The position numbers and the translations under genes were made by a program. DNA of 64,000 nt, taken from the NCBI RefSeq assembly GCF_013753875.1, contig NZ_SMDS01000017.1, forward strand, positions 296,702 to 360,701, given 5' to 3'. This DNA comes from Candidatus Pantoea persica (GTDB taxonomy: Bacteria > Pseudomonadota > Gammaproteobacteria > Enterobacterales > Enterobacteriaceae). The notes beneath the pieces are model-generated. The model was not told the origin of the DNA and did not search any database. It saw nothing but the letters and a program-made list of their open reading frames with translations. Shown piece by piece: positions 1-13,402 of this stretch; position 1 is the stretch's first letter, and every line of letters starts with the position of its first letter.

Positions 1-787
1 ACAGCGGCGAAGGACAGTACCGCGAGCTGGACGTGGTGCCGGGCGAGCTTAACCGCTATACGCTGACCGGCTGTATGCGCCAGCGCGCAGAGCCGCTGCC
101 GCTGGTGTTCGCTATGCAAGACGACGCTGCCTGGGCCGGCGAGATCCTGAAGCAGGAGCTGCGCTAGGCCGATATCGACTACAGCGGGCATCTGCTGCAT
201 CAGACAAAGGTCACTTCGCCAGGCACCGTGCTGGCTTCCACGCAGTCCGCACCGCTGCATTCGCTGCTGCATACTATGCTGAAGAAGTCGGACAATATGC
301 CCGCCGACATGGTGTTCCGCACCATCGGCCATCACTACTTCAACGCGCCGGGCACCTTCCGCGCTGGATCGGATGCGATTCGCCGCATCCTGCGCGAGAA
401 AGCCGATATCGATTTAGGCAACAGCATTCAGGTAGACGGCTCGGGCCTGTCGCGTCATGACCTGATCGCACCGGACACCATGATGCAAGTTCTGCAGTAC
501 ATCGCTAAAAACGATGCGACGCTCGACTATATTTCGATGCTGCCGCTGGCGGGCCATGACGGCACGCTGCATGAAGCGGGCGTTGACGGCAAGTATCGGC
601 GAAAACCGGCTCGCTGCAGGGCGTCTATAACCTGGCAGGCTTTATCACCACTGCCAGCGGCGCGCGCGTCGCCTTTGTGCAGTTTCTGTCGGGCTACGCC
701 TTGCCGCCGCAGGATCAGCGCACGCGTCGCGTTCCGCTGGTGCGCTTTGAAAGCCGCCTTTACCGGGATATCTACCAGAACAACTAG
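1..787 (+). pseudogene. dacB: dacB remnant (PBP4), 5' end outside window
   Basis: 3' part of dacB, penicillin-binding protein 4, a periplasmic D-Ala-D-Ala carboxypeptidase/endopeptidase. The SxN motif is visible in KKSDNMPAD, followed by the conserved block PGTFRAGSDAIRRIL. Three lesions are seen: an in-frame TAG at 165-167 where CAG is expected (context R-Q-A-D), loss of about eight codons near 575, and a one-base deletion near 594 that puts the K-T-G motif in another frame. The ancestral stop is TAG at 785-787. In E. coli dacB lies beside obgE; here the two are separated by basRS and the enterobactin locus. PBP4 is dispensable in E. coli, which fits its loss. Confidence 0.9.
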
Positions 788-790
788 CAT

Positions 791-1247
791 ATGAAAATCT
801 TGATCGTCGAGGACGATACGCTGCTGCACAGTGCGCAATACAGTCGGCCTGCCAACCGCGACGGCGGCGATCTGCCGGTGCTGCCTCTGACGGCGCGCGA
901 TGCACTCGACGATCGCGTTCAGGGACCTGACGCTGGCGCTGATCCGCCGTTATCAGGGCCATAGCGACAACCTGCTGTAACAGGGCGATCTCACTCTGAA
1001 TCTCTCTTCTCAGCAAGTGCTGCTGGAGAACCAGCCGCTCGATGTGACGCCGAAAGAGTTTGCGCTACTGACGCGCATCGGCCAGAATGTGCATAGTGAA
1101 ACGCTGCAGCAGGATCTCTACAGCTGGCAGGACGATACCGGATCCAACACGCTGAAAGTGTATATCCACAATCTGCGCCGCAAGCTCGGCAAGGATCGCA
1201 TCAAAACCGTGCGCGGCGTCGGCTATAGCCTGGAGCACCGCGAGTGA
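791..1247 (+). pseudogene. basR: basR (pmrA) response regulator remnant
   Basis: Response regulator of the BasS/BasR (PmrB/PmrA) system that controls lipid A modification. The start (MKILIVEDD) is intact, but most of the receiver domain is gone: after about 15 codons the sequence jumps out of frame to a fragment with the L-T-A-R motif. An in-frame TAA at 978-980 follows, in L-L-stop-Q-G-D. From 1017 the winged-helix output domain is readable to its end (HNLRRKLGKDRIKTVRGVGY). The phosphorylated aspartate region is lost, so it cannot work as a phospho-switch. The gene overlaps the GTG start of basS by four bases. Confidence 0.88.
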
Positions 1248-2002
1248 ACAGCATGCGTCAGCGCTTGCTGATCATGCTGGCGCTGATCCTGCTGACCTGC
1301 CAGGTGATGAGCGCCTTCTGGCTGTGACATGAGAGCCGCGAGCAGATCGGCTTTCTCGTCAACGAAACCCTTTCCGCCAAAGCGCGCAACGATCGCGTCA
1401 AGAATGAGATCCGCAAGGCGATCGCGTCGCTGCTGCTGCCCTCTATCGTTATGGTCGGCCTGACGCTGGTGCTCTCTTTCTGGGCGATTAGCTGGATCGT
1501 GCGGGCGCTGCAGACCAGCCTGGCGCAGCAACCAGCTGCTGGCGCGACTCAACCATACGCTTGCAGCAGGACGTGCCGCAAAGCGAGATGCTGGCTGCTA
1601 GCGATCCTTCAGCCGCTGCAGCAGGAGCTGGCAGGACAGCGCCAGCAAACGCTTCACTGGCCGGCGGCCGACGTGGCGCCTGCCCAGGGCGAACCGGTGC
1701 TGCTGCGCAACCTGCTGGAAAATGCCTCGCGCTACAGCCCGCCGGGCAGCCAGATTACTGTGATGCTGGAAGCGGACGACGACGCCGTTTTCCTGAGCGT
1801 GATGGATGAGGGGCCGGGAATTGAGCCTGATGCGGCGGAGGAGCTGACCAAAGCGTTTCGCCGGCGCGATCGGCGCTATGGCGGCAGTGGACTGGGGCTG
1901 AATATCGTGCTGCGCATCCTGCAGATGCACTATGGCGAGCTAAATCTGATCAATCGCAGCGGGCTGATCGCCCGCTGCATGCTGCCGCTACGTCTTAACT
2001 GA
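1244..2002 (+). pseudogene. basS: basS (pmrB) sensor kinase remnant
   Basis: Inner-membrane histidine kinase partner of BasR. GTG start at 1244 overlaps the basR stop. The first membrane segment is readable but is interrupted by TGA at 1325-1327 where Trp is expected (F-W-L-W-H). A second membrane segment (SIVMVGLTLVLSFWAISWIV) follows, then a deletion removes the HAMP/dimerisation region with the phosphoacceptor His. The catalytic ATPase domain remains: N box LLRNLLENASRY and G boxes DEGPGIEP and GGSGLGLNIV. About 250 codons remain, against roughly 360 in E. coli. Non-functional. Confidence 0.88.
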
Positions 2003-3785
2003 TCAGACGTGGGTATTCAGGCTGACGTAGTAGGTGCAGCCTGACTAGTTGTAGGTGTTCGCACCCGCGCCATACAGACAGATAGGAATGAGTATTGGCG
2101 TTGCCGGTGGTCTGGGCGTTGCCCTGACGGTAGTGGCGCTTGTCGAACAGGTTGTCGATGCCGACCGTGACGCTGGCGTATTTGTTGACATCATCGGTGC
2201 CGCTCAGGCCGACCACAGAGTAAGGGCTGACCTCGTCGGTCGCGCTGCCGGTGACCGCGTTGCCTTTGTAGTCATACTTCTTCGGCACCTGCTTGCCGTA
2301 CCAGGTCAGGGTGGTCTGCAGCGACAGATCCTGCGTCGCTTGCCAGCTCAGCGTATACTCCGGAATAATCGACAGGCGATCGCCGGTCTCTATTCTTGCT
2401 TTGCAGCATATAGGTGAAGTTGTTATTCCACGCGATGCTCTCCGTCACCGGAATATTCACCGTACCTTCCAGGCCTTCTACCACCGCCTTCGGCACGTTT
2501 TCCCACTTATAGATGTCGGTGGTGCCGTTCGAGGCTTTGCCCGTCGGCGCATAGCCCGCCTCGATCTTGTTGCGGTAGTCGTTGCGGAACCAAGTCAGAC
2601 CCGCCTGATACTCCTCATGCTTCCACTCCAGCTCAATCTCTTTGTTGATGCTGTTTTCCGCATTCAGATCCTTGTTGCCCTGCAGATAGCAGGCGCCGGT
2701 GCTGGCGGCGCAGCCCTGCCCGTTGCTGTAGAGCAGGTAGTTCGGGTTGGTCTGATAGAAGCTCGGCGCTTTATAAGCGCGGCCGATGCCCATTTTCAGC
2801 GTGAAGTCGTCTCCCAGCCCCTGCGACAGGTTCAGCGACGGGCTCCAGTTATCGCCGACGATAGAGTGGTGATCGAAACGCAGGCTGGGCGTCAGCATGG
2901 TGCTGTCGGTCAGCTCCATTTTGTCTTCCGCAAACAGCGAGAAAATCTCCGCCTGCGAATAGGGGCTGCGGCCAGTGCTGGAGATACCCGGCACCGAGCC
3001 GTTAGAAGTCGCCTGGGTGGTCGACGACGGACCCTTCATGCGCTGCTGATCCCATTCGGCGCCGAAAGTGGCGGTCTGATTCACCAGCAGGTCGAACGGC
3101 ACGCTCACTTCGCTGTGCAGCAGCACGTCGTCGAGCTGAATGGTATTAAAGCCGCTGTTGGAGAAGATGCCTTCGGTGCCGCCGGCCAGCCCTTCGTTGA
3201 TGCGCGAGTTGCGGTTATTTTCATAGCACGCATAGGTATTGGTGCTGACGCCGTTATCCCAGGCGCCGGTCCACTTCACCGAGAAGTTCTGGCGATAGAG
3301 GCGGTTGGTCTCTTTGCCATACAGGCTTTTCACCAGCGCGCTGGTGTTGGTGTTCTGCGTGTCGCCGGCATAAGAGGTTGCCCTGGCGGCTGTAGCCTGC
3401 CAAGAACTGCATCGGCGCGAAGGCCCAGCGCAACATAGCGTTAATGTCTTTAATGACGCCTTCGCGGCCCGCCGGGTAGCTGCCGGCATAGGTGCCGGTG
3501 CGATCCGCTGCATGCCCTTCGTTGATATCGTAGGCGTCCGCCTGCGTCTTCGCCAGGTTGCCGTAGAGGCGGAAGCTGACGTCGTCGCCCAGCGGCCCTT
3601 CTAGGCTGAAGTTGGTGCGGCGCGTGGCGCCTTCCTCTTTGTGCTCAGGCACGTTGTAGTAGGCGTTCCAGGAACCGTGCCACTGATTGTCATCATATTT
3701 TTGGGTGATGATGTTCACCACGCCTGGTCGCGGCAAGGCCGAGTTCAATCAAAATGGCGAATGACAAACGTGATAATTTAGGCAT
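2003..3785 (-). pseudogene. fepA: fepA ferric-enterobactin receptor remnant
   Basis: TonB-dependent outer-membrane receptor for ferric enterobactin. The start is ATG at 3785-3783 with AGGAA upstream, encoding a signal peptide (MPKLSRLSFAILIELGLA). It then jumps, out of frame, to the end of the plug domain (GVVNIITQKYD): roughly the first 150 mature residues, including the TonB box, are deleted. The barrel is readable in pieces (TPSLRFDHHSIVGDNWSPSL, GIGRAYKAPSFYQTNPNY, NVPKAVVEGLEG) with frameshifts near 3370 and 2400. Near the C-terminus there is a TAG at 2045-2047 in N-T-Y-N-stop-S-G. The end (YYVSLNTHV, TGA) is still clear. Confidence 0.93.
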
Positions 3786-3985
3786 TTTTTATGTTCCTGG
3801 ATTGCCTGCGGAAATCATACCGTTTCCTGCGGGCGCGCCGGTGAAAGAGTCTTTCCTTGCAAGCACGCGTTCCAGCCGAACCCATGCTTTCCTTCGCGGA
3901 ACATTAGCCTGGCAGCGCAGGCAAATGAGGTGGATGGAACGCGCGCGCTCCCTGAACCTGAATAAGAGCGGGAAACATTCCATTG

Positions 3986-4026
3986 CAAATACAAATACAA
4001 ATACAAATACAAATACAAATACAAAT
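3986..4026. repeat. ACAAAT hexamer tandem repeat, 6 copies
   Basis: Six perfect ACAAAT copies (3991-4026) preceded by a five-base partial copy, lying in the divergent fepA-fes control region. The last unit forms the left arm of a weak Fur-box-like sequence, and the fepB-entC Fur box also begins ACAAATGAT. The tract may therefore be a slippage expansion of an operator half-site (inference). Confidence 0.95.
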
Positions 4027-4039
4027 GATTAACAATAGC
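4021..4039. promoter_or_regulatory. Degenerate Fur box, fepA-fes control region
   Basis: ACAAATGATTAACAATAGC matches the 19-base Fur consensus at about 12 positions by eye and sits between divergent fepA and fes, where E. coli has a Fur operator. It abuts the ACAAAT repeat. The match is weak. Confidence 0.3.
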
Positions 4040-4096
4040 ATTATTCGCAATATCTGCACAACAATGCGCGCATCAGGCCCAGTAAATAATGTATTT

Positions 4097-5293
4097 ATGA
4101 CATGGTTAACAAACGATACCGACAGTGAAGCCTAGTGGCAGAGCTTGCCATTGATTGAAACCGCCGACAACGGCGAATGCGACGTGACCTTCTTCTGGCG
4201 CGATCCGCAGGGCATCGAAATCACGTCGCCCACCCGGCGCGTCTGGATCAACATTACCGGCGTCACCGATCACCACCAGCATGCCGCCCCCCATTATCTC
4301 AGCCGTCTCGCCGGCACCGACGTCTGGTACTGGCGCACCCGTTTGCCCGCCAACTGGCGCGGCAGCTACTGTCTGATGCCCGACAGCGATCCAGCCGCCT
4401 TTGAGGACGAGCCGGATATGCAGGCTTTACGCGCCTGGTGGAGTCAGAAATTTCCTAGCGCGCAGAGCGACGCGCTGAACCCGCTGCGCGGCTGGTCAGA
4501 CGGGCGCAGCATGCGCGTCTCGCCTCTTCATCCGCCGGACGCGCCCGACCAGCGCATCTGGCAGGCGGTAGATAAAGGCCGTGCGCCCGCCCTGCCGCTG
4601 CAGCACCATATCTGGCAGAGCGCGCGCTTTGGCAATTGCCGCTCGGTGTGGATCTACGCCACCGGCGCGGCGCAGCCAAGCGAGCGTCCGCTGGCGCTGC
4701 TGCTGGACGGCCAGTTCTGGGCCAACAGCATGCCGGTCGCCTAGCCGCTGCAGCAGCTTACTGACGCGGGCAAACTGCCGCCGGCGGTGTACGTGATGAT
4801 CGACATCATCGATCGCGACCACCGCAGCCGTGAACGGCCCTGCAACCCCGAGTTCTGGCTGGCGCTGCAGGAAGAACTCCTGCCGCAGCTGCAGGGCTGG
4901 GCGCCGCATCGCAGCAGCGACGCCGATACTCTGGTCAGCGGGCAGTGCTTCGGCGGGCTGTCATCCGTCTATGCGGTGCTCAACTGGCTGCAGCGCTTTG
5001 GCGGCGCCGTCAGCCTCTCCGGCTCGTTCTGGTGGCCGGAGCGCGGCCAGCCCAACGGCAGAGTGATTCAGCAGCTGAAACAGGGCGCCTTTCGCGATGC
5101 GCCGTCGCGCTTCTACCTGGAAGCCGGTCGCCGCGAGCATTTGATTTTTAAAGCAAACCAACAACTTAAACAGGACCTCTCCGCCGCGGGGCATCAGGTT
5201 CTTTTCCATCCGGTCGACGGCGGCCACGACGCGCTTTGCTGGCTCGTCGGCCTGCTCAACGGACTGAAAGCAATGTGGCAGCATATTCTTTAA
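4097..5293 (+). pseudogene. fes: fes enterobactin esterase, two in-frame TAGs
   Basis: Cytoplasmic ferric-enterobactin esterase that releases iron by cleaving the trilactone. The frame runs from ATG 4097 (MTWLTNDTDSEA) to TAA 5293, about 398 codons, close to the E. coli length, without any frameshift. It is broken only by TAG at 4133-4135 (Trp in E. coli, E-x-W-Q-S) and TAG at 4742-4744 (S-M-P-V-A-stop-P-L). N-terminal esterase domain: VWINITGVTDHHQ. Catalytic domain: nucleophile motif SGQCFGGLSS (G-x-S normally; here Q-C-F replaces Q-S-F, so the catalytic Ser is Cys), oxyanion/LSGSFWWPE, and the C-terminal catalytic His in DGGHDALCW. Nucleophile loss and two stops argue for a dead gene even if TAG were read through. 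Confidence 0.9.
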
Positions 5294-5338
5294 ATTAAAT
5301 CGCTTATCTCGCCCGGCAGACTGGGGCAGGAGACCGAC

Positions 5339-5534
5339 ATGCAACTCAATCCCTTTGACGATCCGCAGCAGGATTGTCACGTGCTAAAGAACGATCGGCA
5401 GCAGTACAGCCTCCGCGCAGCCTGCGGGCTGGCAGCGCGTACTTGGCCCTCAGCCGCAGGCGGAATGCCTGGCCTGGCTTAATGCGAACTAGCGCGATAT
5501 TCGCCCGGCGCTTCCTACCGCAAACCGTAGCAAC

Positions 5535-5543
<9 letters not shown>
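5339..5543 (+). pseudogene. ybdZ: ybdZ MbtH-like protein remnant
   Basis: Small MbtH-family protein that assists the adenylation domain of EntF. Start MQLNPFDDPQ at 5339 with AGGAG upstream. A frameshift after QQYSL separates it from the conserved second half, which reads PAGWQRVLGPQPQAECLAWLNAN in pieces, and TAG at 5490-5492 replaces the Trp of the family W-R-D-I-R-P motif. It ends at TGA 5541-5543 and overlaps the entF start by nine bases. Position between fes and entF matches E. coli. Confidence 0.85.
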
Positions 5544-8633
<3,090 letters not shown>

Positions 8634-8663
8634 CGTTTTTTTACAGGCAGCTGATTAGCTCGA

Positions 8664-8773
8664 AAAGCGGATGGTATAGCCCGAAGAGCAAAGCGTCCCG
8701 CGACAAGGATGTCGCGGGTCGAGCGAGCAGGGATGCGTAAGCGACTTTGCGATCGGGCCATACCATCCGCTTT
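8664..8773. repeat. Palindromic dispersed repeat (MITE-like)
   Basis: Imperfect inverted repeat of about 110 bases between entF and fepC. The arms 8664-8692 and 8745-8773 both begin AAAGCGGATGGTAT when read inward on opposite strands. Inside is a perfect 8-bp hairpin, CCCGCGAC (8697-8704) with GTCGCGGG (8711-8718) and a six-base loop. The internal stretch 8714-8756 has a clear relative at 50264-50307. No coding capacity. It could be a non-autonomous element or an intergenic palindromic repeat family; I do not recognise a named family. Confidence 0.75.
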
Positions 8774-8819
8774 GGCACCTGTCTCCTACACCATCCATAC
8801 TCAGGTTTTGGCTAGCCTC

Positions 8820-9348
8820 TCAGTTGCTGCCGCGCCCCAGCGGCACAATCATCGGCGTCTTCGCCACCGGATCCTTGACAATAATGCAGCGCAAGCCGTA
8901 GACCGCCTCAATCAACGCTGGCGTAACGATCTCGGACGGCCTGCCCTCGGCCACAAACTAGCCGTTGCGCATGGCGATCAAGTGGGTGGCGTAGCGGCAC
9001 GCCTGATTAAGATCGTGCAGCAGCAGCGTCTGCTGCGCTAGCACCATGGCGATCCAGACGCGCTGGCGCTGGCCGCCAGAGAGCTGATCCACCGGCTGTG
9101 CGGCGATATCGGCGACGCCGGTTGCCCGCATCGCCTGCTGCACCGCGGCTTCGTCTTCGTCGCGCCAGCGGCCAAATAGCGACTGATGCGGATAGCGGAC
9201 GCGCGCTACCAGCTCGCTTGCCCGTAGGCGTCTGCGAGCTTTGCGGCAGCAGACCGAGACGTCGCGCCACCTCTTTAGTGGAGAGGCAGGAAATCGCCTC
9301 ACTGTCCAGCAGCACCTGTCCCTGCAGCGGCGAGGTCAGCCAGCTTAG
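8820..9348 (-). pseudogene. fepC: fepC ABC ATPase remnant
   Basis: ATPase of the ferric-enterobactin inner-membrane importer FepBCDG. The ABC signature (LSGGQRQRVWIAMVLAQ) is readable, but Walker A is deleted together with the N-terminus, and Walker B with the D-loop is deleted: AQQT runs straight into LHDLNQACRYATHL. A frameshift lies near 9240 and TAG at 8958-8960 in M-R-N-G-stop-F-V-A-E. The C-terminus (DPVAKTPMIVPLGRG) ends at TGA 8820. The upstream edge is fused in frame to a fepG fragment near 9348. Confidence 0.9.
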
Positions 9349-9500
9349 CGCCCGCATCAGCGCGCGCACGCTGATGCCGATAATAATCAGCCGAAAGGTT
9401 TCGACGCCGTTGCGCCAGGCAAACAGCCAGACCACGCCCGCCGTCAGCAGGCCGTCCAGCAGCGCCGCCAGCATCCAGAGGGTATGGATCATCGCTCGGC

Positions 9501-9504
<4 letters not shown>
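9349..9504 (-). pseudogene. fepG: fepG permease fragment fused to fepC
   Basis: About 52 codons remain of the roughly 330-codon fepG permease. The start ATG 9504 overlaps the fepD stop (ATGA). After a few residues it continues with VVWLFAWRNGVETFRLIIIG, matching the mid-protein of E. coli FepG, then passes in frame near 9348 into FepC sequence (LSWLTSPLQGQVLLD) just after where Walker A should be. Two large deletions have thus removed most of fepG and the start of fepC. Confidence 0.85.
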
Positions 9505-10282
<778 letters not shown>

Positions 10283-10331
10283 AACGTTCCGAACCTTAAC
10301 TATTTAACTGACACAACTAGCGCGTCAATTT

Positions 10332-10350
10332 GATAATGATACTTGTTATC
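10332..10350. promoter_or_regulatory. Fur box, fepD-entS divergent promoter
   Basis: GATAATGATACTTGTTATC matches the Fur consensus GATAATGATAATCATTATC at 16 of 19 positions. It lies between divergent fepD and entS, where E. coli has the same control. The operator is well preserved though both genes are dead. Confidence 0.8.
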
Positions 10351-10426
10351 GCTATTACTCGTATTTTGTATGTTACCATGATTCGCCCTAACCATAACGA
10401 GGAAAACCGCAGTAAAAGGCGACGAA

Positions 10427-11619
10427 ATGAATAAATCCTCCCATTTGATCGATCTCAGCCTGTTGAAGACGCATTCCGCTTTCCGCGCCATTTTTATCGC
10501 CCGCTTTATCTCCATCGTTGCGCTCGGCATGCTGGCCGTCGCCGTGCCGGTACAGATCCAGCAGCTGCCCCATTCGCCTGCGCTGGTGGGGCTGGCGGTC
10601 ACGCTGTCGGGTGCCGGCATGTTTGTCGGTTTTCTGACCGGCGGCGTGCTGGCAGATCGCTATGAGCGCAAGCGTTTGATCCTGCTGGCGCGTTCCACCT
10701 GCGGGCTGGGCCTTGTCGGGCTGGCGATTAACGCCGTGCTGCCGACCCCCTCGGTAAGCGCCGTTTTCCTGCTGGGGCTGTGGAACGGCTTTTTCGGCGC
10801 GCTTGGCGTGACCGCGCTGTGCAGGCGGGCGATATCACCATGCTGACGGTGCGCTTCGGCTCGATACTTTCGTCTGCCATCGGCAGGCTGGTGATGGAGC
10901 ACGGCGGCGCGGTGTGGAACTACGGCCTCGCCGCGTTTGGCACGCTGCTCAACGTCCTGACCCTGCTGCGGCTGTCGGTGATGCCGCCGCCGCAGCCGCG
11001 TGAACATCCGCTGCGGGCGCTCGCCAGCGGCGTGCAGTTCATGTTTGCCGCTCCGCTGGTCGGCATAGCGGCGGTGACCGGCGCGCTGGTGACGCTGGCC
11101 AGCGCGGTGCACGTGCTCTATCCGGCGCTGGCGCCGCACTGGCAGGTGAGCCTCGACCAGCTGGGCCTGATGTATGCCGCGGTGCCGCTCGGCACGGCGC
11201 TGGGCTCGCTGACCAGCAGGCGGCTGGCCCAGTCGCCGCAGCCCAGCAGGCTGATCCTAGCCAGCGCCATCGCCGCCTTTGTGGCGCTGGGGCTGTTCAG
11301 CCTGATGCCTTGGTTCGCGCCTGGTCTGGTTTACCTGGCGGCGTTTGGCTACTTCAGCGCTATCAACAGTCTGGTGCAGTACGCCATGATCCAGTCGCTG
11401 ACGCCGGACGCGCTGCTGGGACGCATCAACAGCCAGTGGACGGCGCAGAACGTTACCGGCGACGCGATCGGCGCACTGGGCAGCTGTCTGCTGACGCAGC
11501 AGGCCGCCGCTTTTTTCGGTTTCGGCGCGGCGCTGCTGGGGATGGTGATGTGGATCCTGATGGCGCGGCTGTGACGCTATCAGCCACCAGCGCCGACGCT
11601 GGCGGACGAGGCGTCATGA
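10427..11619 (+). pseudogene. entS: entS enterobactin exporter remnant
   Basis: Major-facilitator exporter of enterobactin in the inner membrane. The N-terminal half is well kept ([20 protein letters not shown]; motif-A-like [13 protein letters not shown]). A deletion of about 45 bases with frameshift near 10822 removes the stretch after GVTAL; the second half continues in another frame ([13 protein letters not shown] to LGRINSQWTAQNVTGDAIGA). TGA at 11572 interrupts the last residues and the older stop is TGA 11617-11619. The end overlaps convergent fepB by six bases. Confidence 0.9.
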
Positions 11620-12543
11620 CTTAACGAATAGCTGCTCAAGACGCGCCAGCAAATGCGTGGCGCTGTAGTAGTCGAGACGGAAGATCTCCGCCCCCAGCGC
11701 GTAAACCTAATGCTGCTTTACTGCTGCCGAAGGGATTCTGCATGACCTGCTGCGCGGTCTTATCCTCCGCGGCGAACAGCAGGAAGGTGTTGCCGTTCAG
11801 GCCGCTGGCGACGTTATCGCCGGAGAGCTGAATGATGTCTTTTCTCTGCCCCATGCTGTGCAGCTGCTGCAGGCCGGCAGGCGGCATGGCCAGGGTAAAG
11901 CCAAGCTGTTCCAGCAGCTTGCCCTGCGCCGATTCGCTGGTCCAGAGGTTGACTGCGCGGCCGTCGCCGTTCACCACCATCGCCGAGACGGGCTGCGGCG
12001 GCAGCGCGATCTTGCTTTTCAGCGCCGCCTCTTGCGCATCGAACGCCTTGACGCACGCCGCCGCGGCCTCATAGCCGGCAGCCTGGCCCAGCAGCGTAAC
12101 CAGCTGCTGCCAGCTTTTATCGCCATAGTTCACCACCAGCATCGGCGCAATGGTGGAGAACTGATCCACCAGCTTGATGGCGGAGTCGTTGCCTGTGGCA
12201 CTGACGATAATCAGATCGGGCGCTTCCACCGCCACCGCTTCGGGGCTCGACTCGCCGATATAGAGCCGTTTGACCCCTTTCTGCTTCGCTACCGCGCCCC
12301 ACTGACGGAAAAAGCCCTGCTCATCGGCCAGGCGACTGCCGGGCGCAGTAGCGCCGCTGGCGATCACCGGCGCGTCGATCGCCAGCAGCGAGCCGGTCAG
12401 CATGACGCTGGTTGAAACGATACGCTGCCGTTCGCGCCTTACACATTGCTCGGCCAGCTGTCATCGGCCCGAGCCAGAGAAGTCATTGCCGTCAACGCCA
12501 CAGAAATCAGCGCGACAGCCGCCAGGAAACTCCGCTTAACCAT
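11614..12543 (-). pseudogene. fepB: fepB periplasmic binding protein remnant
   Basis: Periplasmic ferric-enterobactin binding protein. ATG at 12543 with a clear signal peptide (MVKRSFLAAVALISVALTAM, cut near A-R-A-D-D). A deletion and frameshift near 12440 remove about 15 residues before [19 protein letters not shown]. The middle is readable ([43 protein letters not shown]). Another frameshift near 11720 and TAG at 11707-11709 (K-Q-H-stop-V-Y-A-L-G) break the C-terminus, which ends [19 protein letters not shown]. Confidence 0.9.
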
Positions 12544-12662
12544 AAGCACTGGTCCACCATTTGTGAGAAAACCTTGCCCGGTAATTCCTCCTAATCGCAT
12601 CGCGCTTCAGGACAGTATGCCGCACACTCCGGCGTAATCAACGTAGGTTACAGGGCCATAAC

Positions 12663-12681
12663 ACAAATGATAATCATTGTT
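12663..12681. promoter_or_regulatory. Fur box, fepB-entC divergent promoter
   Basis: ACAAATGATAATCATTGTT holds the palindromic core TGATAATCATT of the Fur consensus (about 14 of 19 matches), with a second AT-rich half (TTATCATTTAT) just downstream. It sits between fepB and entC, as in E. coli. Confidence 0.75.
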
Positions 12682-12710
12682 AATTATCTTATCATTTATA
12701 GGTGAAAATT

Positions 12711-13392
12711 ATGGGGGAAACGTTGACGTTTGGAAATCCCCTGCTTCAGGATTTCTCCGCGCTGTGAAGGAGATTTATCTTCACATCGCCTTGGCGCAGC
12801 ATCGCCACTGCTGCGCAAGCAGGGACGCGACTTCAGTTCCTGCCCGCTCGCCGGCTCCGCGCGGCGCGATGTCGATCCGCAGCGCGATCGCGAAGCGGGC
12901 GATCCCCTGATGCGCTCCACGAAAGATCGCCACGAGCACAAGCTGGTGACCGACGCGATGCGCGACGTGCTGCAGCCGCGCAGCCGCCTGCTCTCCGTGC
13001 CCGCGGCGCCGTCGCTGCTCACCACCGCCACGCTGTGGCATCTGGCGACGCAGATTGACGGCGAAGCACGCGACGAGCGGGAAAACGCCCTGTCGCTCGC
13101 CTGCCTGCTGCATCCGACCCCTGCCCTGAGCGGCTTTCCGCACCAGCGCGCCCAGCAGCTGATTCAGACGCTGGAGCCGTTTGAGCGCCAGCTGTTCGGC
13201 GGCATTGTCGGCTGGTGCGACGACCAAGGCAACGGCAAATGGGTAGTGACCATCCGCTGCGGCACCGTGCACGGCGCGCGCGTGCGCCTGTTTGCCGGCG
13301 CGGGCATCGTGGCAGATTTGCAACCGGAATCAGAATGGCGCGAGACCGGAGTCAAGCTCGACACCATGCTGCGCGCTTTTGGAATGCAATAA
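12711..13392 (+). pseudogene. entC: entC isochorismate synthase, internal deletion
   Basis: First enzyme of enterobactin synthesis (chorismate to isochorismate). The native start appears to be ATG 12711 (MGETLTFGNPLLQDFSAL, then TGA out of register). A deletion of roughly 180 codons joins this, out of frame, to the C-terminal half. That half is well kept: CPLAGSAR, TKDRHEHKLVTDAMRDVL, LHPTPALSGFPH and GGIVGWCDDQGNGKWVVTIR. Several of these carry active-site residues, but half of the fold is missing. Confidence 0.9.
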
Positions 13393-13402
13393 AGGAAATA
13401 CC

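Noticed and set aside
2293..3438. 381-codon plus-strand frame across fepA
   Set aside because: Shadow of fepA on the opposite strand; no domain, and the minus strand matches FepA closely.
3754..4032. 92-codon frame over the fepA-fes region ending in (Asn-Thr) repeats
   Set aside because: The Asn-Thr tail is just the ACAAAT repeat translated, and the frame overlaps the fepA start antisense.
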